Shown: positions 25,516-34,038, counted from the stretch's first letter. The stretch: DNA of 64,000 nt from Variovorax ginsengisoli (GCF_030486595.1 NZ_JAUJZH010000022.1:1-64000); one strand, 5' to 3'. Numbers and translations are program-made. The notes: generated from the sequence alone by a model not told the origin.

Positions 25516-27087
25516 TCAGGCGATGGCGCGCGTGCGGCCACGCCAGTAGGGTTCGCGCAGCAGGCGCTTGAGCACCTTGCCGCTCGGGTTGCGCGGCAGC
25601 TCGGCGACGATGTCGATCGACTTCGGGCACTTGTAGTGGGCCAGGTTGGCACGCATGAAATCGATGATCTCGCGCTCGGTCACTGCCATGCCGGGGCGCG
25701 GCACGACGCAGGCCTTCACGGCCTCGCCCCAGGTCGCATCGGGCACGCCGATGATGGCGCCGTCGGCCACGGCCGGGTGCTTCATCAGGACGTTCTCGAC
25801 CTCGGCCGGGTAGATGTTCTCGCCGCCCGACAGGATCATGTCCTTGATGCGGTCGTTGATGTAGAGGTAGCCGCCCTTGAGGTAGCCGCCGTCGCCCGAG
25901 CGGAACCAGCCGCCGTTGGCGTTGCGGCCCTCGGGGTAGGCCGCGGCCGTGGCTTCGGGATTGCGCCAGTACTCTTTCAGGTTGCGGTCCGATTCGATCC
26001 AGATCTCGCCGACCTCGCCCTCGGGCAGGTCCTGCAGCGTCACCGGGTCGACGATGCGCAGGCGGCCGCCGCCGATCGGCCGGCCCGCCGAGCGCAGCAG
26101 CTCGGCATCGCCCGCGCGATGGTCCGCGGGCATCAGGAAGGTGGCCGGGCCCGAGACTTCGGTCAGGCCGTAGACCTGCAGGAAGTTGCAGCCGAAGGCC
26201 TCGAAGGCCTGCTGCAGGGTGGTTTCGCTGACCGGCGAGCCGCCGTAGGCGATCAGCTGCAGGCGGCCGTAGTCGCCCTGCTTCACCTCGGGCGACTGCA
26301 GCATGAAGAGGATCATCGCCGGCACGATGAAGGTGTGGGTGATGCCGTGCTCGCCGATGGCCCGGATGTAGCCGGCCGGGTCGAACTCCGAATAAGCGCT
26401 GGTCTGGCCGCCGGTGTAGAGCGTCAGCAGCAGCATGGTCATGCCGGCGACGTGGAACACCGGCAGCGGGTTGCCCAGCACGCGGCGCTGGTCAAACTCC
26501 CACTCCTTCGCGACCACGCGCGAGGTCGACAGCAGCCCGGCATGGCTCAGCACGATGCCCTTGGGCAGGCCGGTGGTGCCGGATGAATAGAGCTGCAGCG
26601 CGGCGTCATGGGTGTCGGCATCGACCGGCTTGAAGCTGTCGTCGTGGCCCGCGTACCAGTCTTCGAAGGACTGCAGGCCATCGTGCGCCTGCTCGGTGCA
26701 GACCAGCGTGCGGACACTGTCGAGTCCGGCGGCCCGCACGGTGGCGATGAAGGCCTGGTCGGCCATCAGGAAAGGCGCTTCGCCATTCTTGAGGATGTAG
26801 GCGATCTCGGGTGCCGCCAGCCGCCAGTTGACCGGCATGCAGACCGCGCCGAGCTTGCAGGCGGCCAGGGTCAGCAGCAAGGTCTCGATGTGGTGCTTGG
26901 TGAGCACCGCGACGCGGCTGTCGCGGCCCACGCCCATCGCGGCCAGCGCGTTGGCGATGCGGTTGGTGGCGCGTTCCACGTCGGCGAAGCTGAGCTTGCG
27001 CTCGCCGCGGCGGTAGGCCAGCGCGTCGGGGCGCTCGCGCAGCTGGCGCCGCAGGCTGTCGATCAGGGTGCGGTCGTCCATGTTCAT
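25516..27087 (-). CDS. AMP-dependent acyl-CoA ligase
   Basis: This 523-residue enzyme makes acyl-CoA from acid, ATP and CoA in the cytoplasm. The AMP-binding P-loop is LYSSGTTGLPKGIVLSH (about residue 165), followed by the adenine motif QVYGLTEVSGPA, the hinge GGWFRSGDGGYLKGGYLYINDR and C-terminal catalytic lysine region LPRNPSGKVLKR. ATG 27087 overlaps the thiolase stop (ATGA), and a second in-frame ATG is two codons later. It lies between thiolase and the transporter receptor, so it probably activates the imported acid. Chain length or ring preference cannot be judged from the sequence. Confidence 0.92.
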   Translation of the reverse strand: MNMDDRTLIDSLRRQLRERPDALAYRRGERKLSFADVERATNRIANALAAMGVGRDSRVAVLTKHHIETLLLTLAACKLGAVCMPVNWRLAAPEIAYILKNGEAPFLMADQAFIATVRAAGLDSVRTLVCTEQAHDGLQSFEDWYAGHDDSFKPVDADTHDAALQLYSSGTTGLPKGIVLSHAGLLSTSRVVAKEWEFDQRRVLGNPLPVFHVAGMTMLLLTLYTGGQTSAYSEFDPAGYIRAIGEHGITHTFIVPAMILFMLQSPEVKQGDYGRLQLIAYGGSPVSETTLQQAFEAFGCNFLQVYGLTEVSGPATFLMPADHRAGDAELLRSAGRPIGGGRLRIVDPVTLQDLPEGEVGEIWIESDRNLKEYWRNPEATAAAYPEGRNANGGWFRSGDGGYLKGGYLYINDRIKDMILSGGENIYPAEVENVLMKHPAVADGAIIGVPDATWGEAVKACVVPRPGMAVTEREIIDFMRANLAHYKCPKSIDIVAELPRNPSGKVLKRLLREPYWRGRTRAIA

Positions 27088-28268
27088 GCCACTTCGAACA
27101 GTGCCGCGGCCCCCATGCCGCCGCCGACGCACATCGTCGCCACCACGTATTTCACGCCGCGGCGCTTGCCTTCGATGAGCGCATGGCCGACCACGCGGGC
27201 GCCGGTCATGCCGTAGGGATGGCCGATCGAGATGCCGCCGCCGTCGACGTTGTAGATCGCCGGATCGATGCCCAGGTGGTCGCGGCAATAGATCGCCTGG
27301 CAGGCGAAGGCCTCGTTGAGTTCCCACAGGCCGATGTCCGAGACCTTCAGGCCGTGCTGCTTGAGCAGCTTGGGAATCGCGTACACCGGGCCGATGCCCA
27401 TCTCCTCGGGCGCACAGCCGGCCACCGCCATGCCGCGGTAGATGCCCAGCGGCGCCAGCCCGCGGCGCTCGGCGAGGCCCCGTTCCATGATCACGCAGGC
27501 CGAGGCACCGTCCGACAACTGGCTCGCGTTGCCGGCGGTGACCACGCCGCCTTCGATCACGGGCTTGAGCGAGGCCAGGCCTTCGAGCGTGGTCTCGGGG
27601 CGGTTGCCTTCGTCGCGCGTGAGCGTCACGTCCTTGAACGAGACCTCCTTGGTGTTCTTGTCGACCACCGCCATGGTGGTCTCGAAGGCCACGATCTCGG
27701 CATCGAAGCGGCCGGCCTGCTGCGCATCGGCGGTGCGCTGCTGCGAGGCCAGCGAATAGCGGTCCTGCGCCTCGCGGCTGATGCCGTACTTCTTCGCCAC
27801 GAACTCGGCGGTCTGCAGCATCGGCATGTAGGCATGGGCGGCGCGCGCGATCACGTTCGGGTCTTTCTCCTTCGCGACCCAGCCCATGTAGGCCTCCTGC
27901 ACCGCCGTGATGTTGTCGTGCCCGCCGGCGATCACGACGTCCATGCCGTCGACCATCACCTGCTTGGCCGCGGTGGCGATCGCCATCAGGCCCGAGGCGC
28001 ACTGGCGGTCCATCGTCTGGCCCGAGACGGTGTCGGGCAGGCCCGCGGCCAGCACCGCGTTGCGTGCCAGGTTCATGCCGGCGGTGCCGGCCGAGAGCAC
28101 GCAGCCGATCACCGCGTCCTCGATCTCGGCGCCGTCGACGCCGGCGCGCTGCACCGCATGGGCGATCGCGTGCGCCAGCATGGTTGGCGATTTCGTGTGG
28201 TTGAGGGCGCCCTTGTAGGCGCGGCCGATGCCCGTGCGGGCGGTGGAGACGATGACGGCTTCTTTCAT
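27084..28268 (-). CDS. Acetyl-CoA acyltransferase (thiolase)
   Basis: This 394-residue thiolase cleaves 3-oxoacyl-CoA with CoA, the last step of beta-oxidation. The nucleophile is Cys90 in MDRQCASGL; the other active-site parts are NEAFACQ, GHPYGMTGAR and the C-terminal CVGGGMGAA with the second cysteine. Length and motifs match degradative thiolases. It follows the FadB-like gene by 20 bases and overlaps the ligase, so the operon can carry an acid from CoA activation to chain cleavage. Start ATG 28268. Confidence 0.94.
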   Translation of the reverse strand: MKEAVIVSTARTGIGRAYKGALNHTKSPTMLAHAIAHAVQRAGVDGAEIEDAVIGCVLSAGTAGMNLARNAVLAAGLPDTVSGQTMDRQCASGLMAIATAAKQVMVDGMDVVIAGGHDNITAVQEAYMGWVAKEKDPNVIARAAHAYMPMLQTAEFVAKKYGISREAQDRYSLASQQRTADAQQAGRFDAEIVAFETTMAVVDKNTKEVSFKDVTLTRDEGNRPETTLEGLASLKPVIEGGVVTAGNASQLSDGASACVIMERGLAERRGLAPLGIYRGMAVAGCAPEEMGIGPVYAIPKLLKQHGLKVSDIGLWELNEAFACQAIYCRDHLGIDPAIYNVDGGGISIGHPYGMTGARVVGHALIEGKRRGVKYVVATMCVGGGMGAAALFEVA

Positions 28269-28288
28269 GGGCTTTCCAGTGAGAGGGT

Positions 28289-30400
28289 TCAGGCGGCTTG
28301 CCAGTCGGACAGGCGCTTGCCCTGCCCGGCCAGCGAGGCCAGCAGCGGCGAAATGGTCCAGTAGCCGTGCGGATTGCCGCGCGTCTTCGCGTAGTGCGCC
28401 AGGCGCACGGCGATCTGCGGCAGGCCGATCGCATCGGCCATATGGATCGGGCCGCCGCGGTGGTCGGGGAAGCCGTAGCCGGCGACCCACACCATGTCGA
28501 TGTCGCCGGGGCGGTAGGCGATGCCCTCTTCGAGGATGCGCGCGCCCTCGTTGATCAGCGGATACAGCAGGCGCTCGACGATCTCCTGCGGCGGGATGTC
28601 GCCGCGCCGCGCGATGCCGTGCTGCGCCGCGAGTTCGGCGGCGATGCGCGCGGTCTCGGGGTCGTCGACCGGCTTGCGGCCGTCGTAGCGGTAGTAGCCG
28701 GCGCCGGTCTTCTGGCCGAAGCGGCCGAGCTCGAACATCTTGCGCACCACCGCGCGGTAGCTGTCGTCAGGCGGCAGGCCGCCGGCCTTGCCGTATTCGA
28801 TGACGGTCTTGGCGCCGACGTCGATGCCGGCCATGTCGAGCATGCGGCAGGGGCCCATCGCCATGCCGAGGGCCTCGACCGCGCCGTCGATCTGCGCCGG
28901 GCTGGCGCCTTCCATCATCAGGAACTCGGCCTCGCGCATGTAGACCTCGGCCATGCGGTTGCCGATGAAGCCATAGCAGACGCCCGAGACCACCGCCACC
29001 TTGCCGATCGTGCGGGCCAGCTGCATCACGGTGGCCAGCACCTCGGGCGCGGTCTTGGCGCCGCGCACCACTTCGAGCAGGCGCATCACGTTGGCGGGGC
29101 TGAAGAAATGCATGCCGACCATGTCGGCCGGACGGCCCGTGGCCTCGGCCAGCACATCGACATCCAGTGTCGAGGTGTTGGTCGCGATGATGGCGCCGGG
29201 CTTGCAGACCGCGCCGAGCCGGGCGCAGACCTGCTTCTTGAGGTCCATGTTCTCGAACACGGCCTCGATCACCAGGTCGCAATCGGCCAATGCCGCGTCG
29301 TCGAGCGAGCCGCGCAGCAGCGCCATGCGCGCCTCGACCTGCTCGGCCGTGAGCCGGCCCTTGGCGGCGCTGGCCTCGTAGTTGGCGCGGATGATGCCGA
29401 GCCCGCGATCGAGCGCCGCCTGCGAGGTCTCGACCAGCACGGTCGGGATGCCGGCGTTGGCGAAGTTCATCGCGATGCCGCCGCCCATGGTGCCGGCACC
29501 CAGCACGCCGACCGAGCGCACCGGCCTGAGCGTGGTGTCGCGCGGCAGCCCGGGAATCTTGGAGGCCAGCCGCTCGGCGAAGAACAGGTGGCGCATAGCC
29601 TTCGATTCGGGCGAGACGCGAAGTTCCTCGAAGAGACGTGCCTCGGCCGCCTCGCCCTCGGCGAAGGGCAGCAACGAAGCTTGCACCGCGCGCACGATGT
29701 TGCGCGCCGACGGATGGAAGGGCTTGCGGCGCGCCGCGTCGGCCAGCGCACGCTCGAAGAAGTCCGGCGCCAGCGACTCGGTCGCGACCGCGCGCTCGCT
29801 GATGCGGCGCGGACCGGCGCCGCGCGCGAGCAGGGCCTCAATGAAGGCGATGCCGGCTTGCAGCGGCGCGGCATCGCTCATTTCGTCGACCAGCCCGAGT
29901 TGCCGCGCCTCGGCGGCGCCGATGCTGCGGCCGCTGGCGATCAGGTCGAGCGCCAGTTCGGCGCCGACCACGCGCGGCAGGCGCTGGGTGCCCAGCGAGC
30001 CCGGCAGGATGCCGAGCTTGACCTCGGGCAGGCCCAGCTGGGTCTTGGGATGGGCGACGCGCCAGTGGCAGGCGAGCGCCAGTTCCAGGCCGCCGCCGAG
30101 CACCGTGCCGTGCAGCGCCGCCACCACCGGGCGGCCCAATGCCTCGATCCGGGCCAGCGTGCCGTTGAAGGGCTGGGTCGTGAAGTCCGGCAGGTCGAAA
30201 GAGGAGATGTCGCCGCCGGCGACGAAGGTGCGGCCCTCGCCATGCAGCAGCAGGGCCTTGCAGCTGGTGTCGGCCTCGAAGGCGTCGATGGCGGCCACCA
30301 GGCCGGCCACGACCGCCGGCGACAGCGCATTGACCGGCGGGTTGTCGATGCGCAGCAGCGCGATGTCGCCATGGCGGTTCAAAGTCACGGGGGAATTCAT
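28289..30400 (-). CDS. FadB-like 3-hydroxyacyl-CoA dehydrogenase/enoyl-CoA hydratase
   Basis: This 703-residue bifunctional enzyme has an N-terminal crotonase domain (about 1-190: GRTFVAGGDISSF, VVAALHGTVLGGGLELALACH, LGLPEVKLGILPG) and, after a linker, an NAD-binding domain at about 295-480 (VGVLGAGTMGGGIAMNFA; ATNTSTLDVD; the catalytic His in MHFFSPANVM) and two helical C-terminal domains (GFIGNRM...). It hydrates enoyl-CoA and oxidises the hydroxyacyl-CoA. The length fits the FadB/MFE family of Burkholderiales. It is the first gene of the nine-gene operon. Start ATG 30400; a copy of the shared element (one arm) is at 30467-30484, 67 bases upstream. Confidence 0.94.
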   Translation of the reverse strand: MNSPVTLNRHGDIALLRIDNPPVNALSPAVVAGLVAAIDAFEADTSCKALLLHGEGRTFVAGGDISSFDLPDFTTQPFNGTLARIEALGRPVVAALHGTVLGGGLELALACHWRVAHPKTQLGLPEVKLGILPGSLGTQRLPRVVGAELALDLIASGRSIGAAEARQLGLVDEMSDAAPLQAGIAFIEALLARGAGPRRISERAVATESLAPDFFERALADAARRKPFHPSARNIVRAVQASLLPFAEGEAAEARLFEELRVSPESKAMRHLFFAERLASKIPGLPRDTTLRPVRSVGVLGAGTMGGGIAMNFANAGIPTVLVETSQAALDRGLGIIRANYEASAAKGRLTAEQVEARMALLRGSLDDAALADCDLVIEAVFENMDLKKQVCARLGAVCKPGAIIATNTSTLDVDVLAEATGRPADMVGMHFFSPANVMRLLEVVRGAKTAPEVLATVMQLARTIGKVAVVSGVCYGFIGNRMAEVYMREAEFLMMEGASPAQIDGAVEALGMAMGPCRMLDMAGIDVGAKTVIEYGKAGGLPPDDSYRAVVRKMFELGRFGQKTGAGYYRYDGRKPVDDPETARIAAELAAQHGIARRGDIPPQEIVERLLYPLINEGARILEEGIAYRPGDIDMVWVAGYGFPDHRGGPIHMADAIGLPQIAVRLAHYAKTRGNPHGYWTISPLLASLAGQGKRLSDWQAA

Positions 30401-30466
30401 GGCGTCTGGTGGTGCGTTCGGGGGGTTCGAGGACTCAGCCGAAGGTAGCAAAGGGGCATTCAAATC

Positions 30467-30484
30467 TCTTGCGTCTACAGGCTG
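30467..30484. promoter_or_regulatory. Weak copy of the shared element before the FadB-like operon
   Basis: TCTTGCGTCTACAGGCTG resembles the arm TCTTGCGTCCAGCCGCTG found at 31591 and 32669. It lies 67 bases before the FadB-like start and runs into the last codons of the alcohol dehydrogenase. A degenerate opposite arm (CAGCCGAAGG...GCAAAG, 30436-30453) is on the other side than in the clear copies, so the match is doubtful. Confidence 0.35.
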
Positions 30485-31530
30485 ACCGGGAGGTCGCCGC
30501 CCGGCGCCACCAGCAGCTTGATCTGCGTGGTGGGACGCCGCAGCGCCTCGAAGGCGGCGGGCAGTTCGTCGAGCCCGACGACGTCGGTCAGCATCGCCTG
30601 CGGATCGACGCGCCCGGCGTCGAGCAGGTCCAGCACCCGCCGCCAGTCGGCCTTGGCGTAGCCCATGACGAACTGAAGGTTCAGTTCCTTGGCCATGGCG
30701 CGCTGCGGCACGACGCGGTCCTCGGTGGCGCAGACGCCCACCACCACGATGCGCCCGCGCGGCGGCGCCAGTTCGATGCACTGCTGGATCAGGCCGGCCA
30801 CGCCCACGCATTCAAAGATGACGTCCGGCGGACCGCCGGCGTGGCGGGCGAAGGCCGGGCCGACCTCCTCCGCCGCCGGATCGATCAGCGCCGTGGCGCC
30901 GAAGCGTGCGGCGACCTCGCGCCGGCCGGGTGCCCGTTCGCTGACCGCCACCCGGGTGGCGCCGGCCTGGCGCGCGAAGGCGGTCACGGCCAGGCCGATG
31001 GGCCCGGCGCCGATCACCAGCACCTTGCAGCCAAGGCCGACCTGGCCCGACTGCACCGCGTGCAGCCCGACCGCCAGCGGCTCGATCATGGCGCCCTCGC
31101 GGGCGTTCACCGCGCCCGGCAGCCGGATCGCCTGGCCGGCCGGCACCTTGACGTACTCGGCCAGGGCGCCGGGGCGGTTCGGGCTGAAGCCGGTCAGGCG
31201 GTTGTGCGGGCAGATCATGCCGAGGCCGTCGCGGCATTCGCGAAAGCCCTCGTCGGTGCAGGCGCGGCAGGCGTTGTTGGGCAGGGCCGTGGCGCGCTCG
31301 CCGACCTTCCAGGCGGTGGCGCCGCTTTCGACGATCTCGCCGGCGAACTCGTGGCCCAGCACCGTGCCCTCCTTGACCGTGAACAGGCCCGGATGGGTGG
31401 CGTGAAGGTCGGAGCCGCAGACGCCGCAGTAGTGCACCCGCAGCACCAGTTCGCCGGCGCCGGCCTGGGGCAGCGGCAGTTCCTCGATGGCCAGCAGACG
31501 GTCGCTGCCGCGGAAGACGGCGGCTTTCAT
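30475..31530 (-). CDS. Zinc-dependent alcohol dehydrogenase
   Basis: This 351-residue medium-chain dehydrogenase has the catalytic-zinc segment HYCGVCGSDLH, then GTVLGHEFAGEIVE; a structural-zinc-like cysteine cluster (CRACTDEGFRECRD...C); and the NAD-binding VIGAGPIGLAVTAFARQAGA at about 170-190. It resembles the threonine/sorbitol dehydrogenase branch. Substrate unknown; in this context it may oxidise a hydroxyl group of an acid or alcohol substrate. ATG 31530 lies 61 bases from the shared palindromic element (31591-31631). It is divergent from the toxin-antitoxin insertion. In the presumed ancestral order it would be divergent from the SDR at 32770. Confidence 0.9.
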   Translation of the reverse strand: MKAAVFRGSDRLLAIEELPLPQAGAGELVLRVHYCGVCGSDLHATHPGLFTVKEGTVLGHEFAGEIVESGATAWKVGERATALPNNACRACTDEGFRECRDGLGMICPHNRLTGFSPNRPGALAEYVKVPAGQAIRLPGAVNAREGAMIEPLAVGLHAVQSGQVGLGCKVLVIGAGPIGLAVTAFARQAGATRVAVSERAPGRREVAARFGATALIDPAAEEVGPAFARHAGGPPDVIFECVGVAGLIQQCIELAPPRGRIVVVGVCATEDRVVPQRAMAKELNLQFVMGYAKADWRRVLDLLDAGRVDPQAMLTDVVGLDELPAAFEALRRPTTQIKLLVAPGGDLPVSL

Positions 31531-31560
31531 GGGGCGGAGGTTATGGGGCGGGCGGGCATG

Positions 31561-31633
31561 GCCGCAGTCTGGTGGCGCAGGCCGCAAAGTTCTTGCGTCC
31601 AGCCGCTGACGTGCAGCCGCTGGGCGCAAGACG
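31561..31633 (+). repeat. 73-bp direct repeat, copy 1
   Basis: This 73-bp stretch is identical, base for base, to 32639-32711. It begins GCCGCAGTCTGG and ends GGGCGCAAGACG, and contains the palindromic shared element. The two copies flank the Phd/PIN toxin-antitoxin pair and a fragment of the RES gene. Sequence before and after the 73 bp is only partly similar between copies. Confidence 0.95.
31591..31631. promoter_or_regulatory. Shared palindromic element, copy E
   Basis: TCTTGCGTCCAGCCGCTG (31591-31608) and its near-complement CAGCCGCTGGGCGCAAGA (31614-31631) form an inverted pair with 5 bases between. It is 61 bases upstream of the alcohol dehydrogenase start. See the same element at 32669, 46737, 52989 and 55320. 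Confidence 0.7.
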
Positions 31634-31663
31634 AGGCCACGCTGACCCGTCTAGGCTCGGCCG

Positions 31664-31702
31664 ATGGAACTGAAGGGCCAAGTGTTGGTCGGAGTCGGTT
31701 GA
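31664..31702 (+). pseudogene. Remnant of an SDR gene start
   Basis: ATG 31664 opens a 12-codon frame reading MELKGQVLVGVG and stop. The intact SDR at 32770 begins MELKDKVVVVTG, and the bases upstream are also related (CTAGGCTC against CTAGCCTC). Both follow a copy of the 73-bp repeat. This looks like the first codons of a second SDR copy whose body was replaced by the toxin-antitoxin genes. Confidence 0.6.
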
Positions 31703-31735
31703 CGGTTGGCGGAAAATGTCATAACGTACAGACAT
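31699..31735 (+). promoter_or_regulatory. Promoter and operator of the Phd/PIN module
   Basis: TTGACG (31699-31704), a 17-base spacer and TAACGT (31722-31727) form a reasonable promoter. Across the -10 lies a perfect inverted repeat ATGTC-N10-GACAT (31716-31735), well placed for autorepression by the antitoxin. The start codon is 32 bases further on. Confidence 0.55.
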
Positions 31736-31767
31736 CAAAATCCAAGCAAGTGCCCCGCCGCTTCAAT

Positions 31768-32031
31768 ATGACCTCTGTACACACGTTCTCGAGCCGCGAC
31801 TTCACGCGCGATGTAGGCGCTGCCAAGCGAGCGGCGGCCGAGGGTCCTGTTTTCATCACCGATCGTGGTCGGCCCGCCTTCGCGCTGCTCAAGATCGAGG
31901 ACTACTACCGCATCACGGGTGAGCCAGAAAAATCGCTGCTGGACCTGATGGACAGCTTGCCGAGTACCGAAGGCATCGATTTCGAGCCGTCGCGCGTCGA
32001 CATCGAGTTCAAGCCGGCCGAGTTCGGCTGA
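31768..32031 (+). CDS. Phd/YefM-type antitoxin
   Basis: This 87-residue protein has the Phd/YefM fold: FSSRDFTRDVGAAKRAAAEG, then PVFITDRGRPAFALLKIEDYYRI, a DNA-binding half, and a C-terminal acidic tail (SLPSTEGIDFEPSRVDIEF) that should wrap and neutralise the toxin. The TGA stop overlaps the toxin ATG (TGATG), as usual for such pairs. I chose ATG 31768; an in-frame GTG lies at 31750. Upstream is a promoter with an inverted repeat. The gene lies between two copies of a 73-bp repeat, so the module arrived or was duplicated by recombination. Confidence 0.9.
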   Translation: MTSVHTFSSRDFTRDVGAAKRAAAEGPVFITDRGRPAFALLKIEDYYRITGEPEKSLLDLMDSLPSTEGIDFEPSRVDIEFKPAEFG

Positions 32032-32447
32032 TGTACGTGCTCGACACCAACGTCTTGTCGGAGTTGCGGCCCGGCAAGGCCCAGCAGTCGCAGGAGGTTC
32101 GAGCCTGGGCTGCCGGGTTCCCGCACAGCCAATTCTTCGTTTCGGCCGTCACCATCCTCGAACAGGAAATGGGCATCCTGCAACTGGAGCGACGCACCCC
32201 GCCAGAGGGCAGCGCGCTGCGCGCCTGGTTCGAGGCCATGTGGAAGGCCTTCGATGGCAGGGTACTGCCATTCACAGGCGAGGTCGCCATGCGCTGCGCG
32301 GCGATGCATGTCCCCAACCGAAGGGCCTTCCGCGACTCGATGATCGCGGCCACGACGCTGGAACATGGATTCACGCTGGTCACGCGCAACGTGCGAGATT
32401 TCGAAGGGACCGGCATCAAGCTGGTGAACCCCTGGGAGCAGATGTAG
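32031..32447 (+). CDS. PIN-domain toxin (VapC/FitB-like)
   Basis: This 138-residue PIN-domain ribonuclease has all four acidic positions: Asp5 in VLDTNVLSE, Glu44 in ILEQE, Asp102 in FRDSMIAAT and Asp123 in TRNVRDFEG. These bind the metal for RNA cleavage, so the toxin looks active. GTGIKLVNPWE at the end is typical of the FitB subgroup. The ATG overlaps the antitoxin stop. It is followed by a 143-bp fragment of a RES toxin gene and the second 73-bp repeat. Released from its antitoxin it would block translation by cutting a specific RNA. Confidence 0.92.
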   Translation: MYVLDTNVLSELRPGKAQQSQEVRAWAAGFPHSQFFVSAVTILEQEMGILQLERRTPPEGSALRAWFEAMWKAFDGRVLPFTGEVAMRCAAMHVPNRRAFRDSMIAATTLEHGFTLVTRNVRDFEGTGIKLVNPWEQM

Positions 32448-32488
32448 GCACTCGGACGGGCCGCGCCGATCTGATTTTCTTGCTGCAA

Positions 32489-32631
32489 CCTAAAAAGCCG
32501 GTTGTATTCGAAGGCTCGAATCACGCGGCAGGTGATCCGATGGCACTGCCGATGCGATGGGTTGACGAGCGCCGCCCGCTCCTCCGGCACCAGCACCGAA
32601 GGCACCAGCAGGATTGGCGAGCGCCGCGACG
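32489..32631 (-). pseudogene. Fragment of a RES toxin gene (C-terminal end)
   Basis: These 143 bases match 33571-33713, the 3' end of the intact RES gene, with about 8 mismatches and no gaps, in the same orientation. In the minus frame it still encodes SPILLVPSVLVPEERAALVN and ITCRVIRAFEYNRLF, but no upstream part is present and the stop is missing. It is a recombination relic, not a gene. The rest of 32448-32769 is filled by the 73-bp repeat and the SDR promoter region. Confidence 0.85.
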
Positions 32632-32638
32632 GGGCATC

Positions 32639-32711
32639 GCCGCAGTCTGGTGGCGCAGGCCGCAAAGTTCTTGCGTCCAGCCGCTGACGTGCAGCCGCTG
32701 GGCGCAAGACG
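32639..32711 (+). repeat. 73-bp direct repeat, copy 2
   Basis: Identical to 31561-31633. Here it stands directly upstream of the intact SDR, whose ATG is 58 bases further on, and directly after the RES fragment. It carries copy F of the shared palindromic element. Confidence 0.95.
32669..32709. promoter_or_regulatory. Shared palindromic element, copy F
   Basis: Same 18+5+18 inverted pair as at 31591-31631. The near edge is 61 bases from the SDR start codon, exactly the distance between copy E and the alcohol dehydrogenase. This supports a function as an upstream regulator site. Confidence 0.7.
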
Positions 32712-32769
32712 CCGGCGCGCTGCGCGCCTAGCCTCAGGGCAAACCCTCTGGACGACGACGGAGCAACCC

Positions 32770-33537
32770 ATGGAACTCAAGGACAAGGTGGTGGTGGTCA
32801 CCGGTGGTGCCAGCGGCATCGGGGCCGCGATGGCGCGGCGCTTCGCCCGGGAGGGCGCACGCGCCGTCGTGGTGGCGGACCGCCACGCCGGCCAGGCCGC
32901 CGAACTGGCCGCCGCGATCGGCGCCGAGGCGGCCGGGGTCGATGTCACGGTCGAAGCCGAGCTGCTGCGCCTGATCGACGACACCGAGGCCCGCCACGGC
33001 GCCATCGACCTGTTCTGCTCCAACGCCGGCATCACGGCACGCGGCGGGCCCGAGCTGCCCGACTCCGACTGGCAGCGCGTGATGGCGGTCAACCTGATGG
33101 CCCATGTGCACGCCGCCCGCGCGCTGCTGCCGCGCATGCTGGCGCGCGGCGGCGGCTACCTGCTGCAGACCGCTTCGGCAGCCGGGTTGCTGTCGCAGTT
33201 CGATGCGCCTTATGCGGTCAGCAAGCACGCGGCGGTGGCCTTTGCCGAATGGCTGTCGATCAGCTACGGCGGGCGCGGCATCGGCGTCAGCTGCCTGTGC
33301 CCGGGCGGCGTCGACACGCCGCTGCTCGATGCCGAGACGCCGGAACGCCGCGCGCTGATGGCCGAAGGCATCGTGAGCGCGGACGCGGTCGCCCAGGCGG
33401 TGGTCGATGGCCTGCGCGAGGAGCGCTTCCTGATCCTGCCGCAGGACTTCATCCGCGAGCAGATGCAGCGCAAGGCGGCCGACCCCGAGCGCTGGCTGCG
33501 GGGGATGCGGCGCTGGCAGGGTGCGTTGGAGGGATAA
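32770..33537 (+). CDS. Short-chain dehydrogenase/reductase
   Basis: This 255-residue classical SDR has VVVTGGASGIGAAMARRFA at the start, an Asp in VVVADRHA that favours NAD, CSNAGIT, a Ser in TASAAG and the catalytic YAVSKHAAVAF. The C-terminal part (LILPQDFIREQMQRKAADP) is like alcohol/hydroxyacyl dehydrogenases seen beside zinc alcohol dehydrogenases. It probably oxidises a hydroxyl group of a pathway intermediate. The promoter region contains the shared palindromic element 61 bases upstream. It is caught between the RES fragment and the intact RES gene, whose end lies 27 bases downstream. Confidence 0.9.
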   Translation: MELKDKVVVVTGGASGIGAAMARRFAREGARAVVVADRHAGQAAELAAAIGAEAAGVDVTVEAELLRLIDDTEARHGAIDLFCSNAGITARGGPELPDSDWQRVMAVNLMAHVHAARALLPRMLARGGGYLLQTASAAGLLSQFDAPYAVSKHAAVAFAEWLSISYGGRGIGVSCLCPGGVDTPLLDAETPERRALMAEGIVSADAVAQAVVDGLREERFLILPQDFIREQMQRKAADPERWLRGMRRWQGALEG

Positions 33538-33564
33538 GAACGCCGCTCGTGACGATCTCTTCGA

Positions 33565-34038
33565 CTACGACCTGAAGAGCCGGTTGTATTCGAAGGCTCG
33601 AATCACGCGGCAGGTGATCCGATGGCACTGCGGATGCGAAGGGTTGACGAGCGCCGCGCGCTCCTCCGGCACCACCACCGAAGGCACCAGCAGGATCGGC
33701 GAGCGCAGCGACGCCAGCCAGGTCGAGCCCAGCTTCACGCTCGCGCGCCCTGCCGGGATGGCCGACCAGGTGGGCGGCAGCGTGGCGATGTCGATTTCTT
33801 CGCGGCGAGCCCAGACACCGCCCGGCACATCGAGCTCGAGAAGATATCTGTTCAACGGCAAGCCGCCGTCGTCGATGTGGGCAGCGGTTTCGAGCACGGC
33901 AAGGGAGATGGTGGGTGCCGTGTAGAGCACCGGCTCGCCAGCGTCGTTCCAGCGCCCGGGGTTCTTCGCGGCTCCGGCGCCGCTGAGATCATCTGCACGG
34001 TATTTGCGCGTGTCGGCCGCAATGCGCCACAGCTTCAC
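33565..34038 (-). CDS. RES-domain toxin
   Basis: This 157-residue RES-domain protein is the toxin of a Xre/RES pair. The domain's name-giving residues are visible: the early Arg in LWRIAADTRKY, then the GRWNDAGEPVLYTAPTISLAVLE block with Arg, Tyr and Glu, and the later ILLVPSVVVPEER with Ser. Known members degrade NAD, causing growth arrest. The start is GTG 34038, overlapping the antitoxin stop by 4 bases (GTGA). Its 3' end (33571-33713) is duplicated at 32489-32631. Nothing suggests inactivation. Confidence 0.9.
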   Translation of the reverse strand: MKLWRIAADTRKYRADDLSGAGAAKNPGRWNDAGEPVLYTAPTISLAVLETAAHIDDGGLPLNRYLLELDVPGGVWARREEIDIATLPPTWSAIPAGRASVKLGSTWLASLRSPILLVPSVVVPEERAALVNPSHPQCHRITCRVIRAFEYNRLFRS

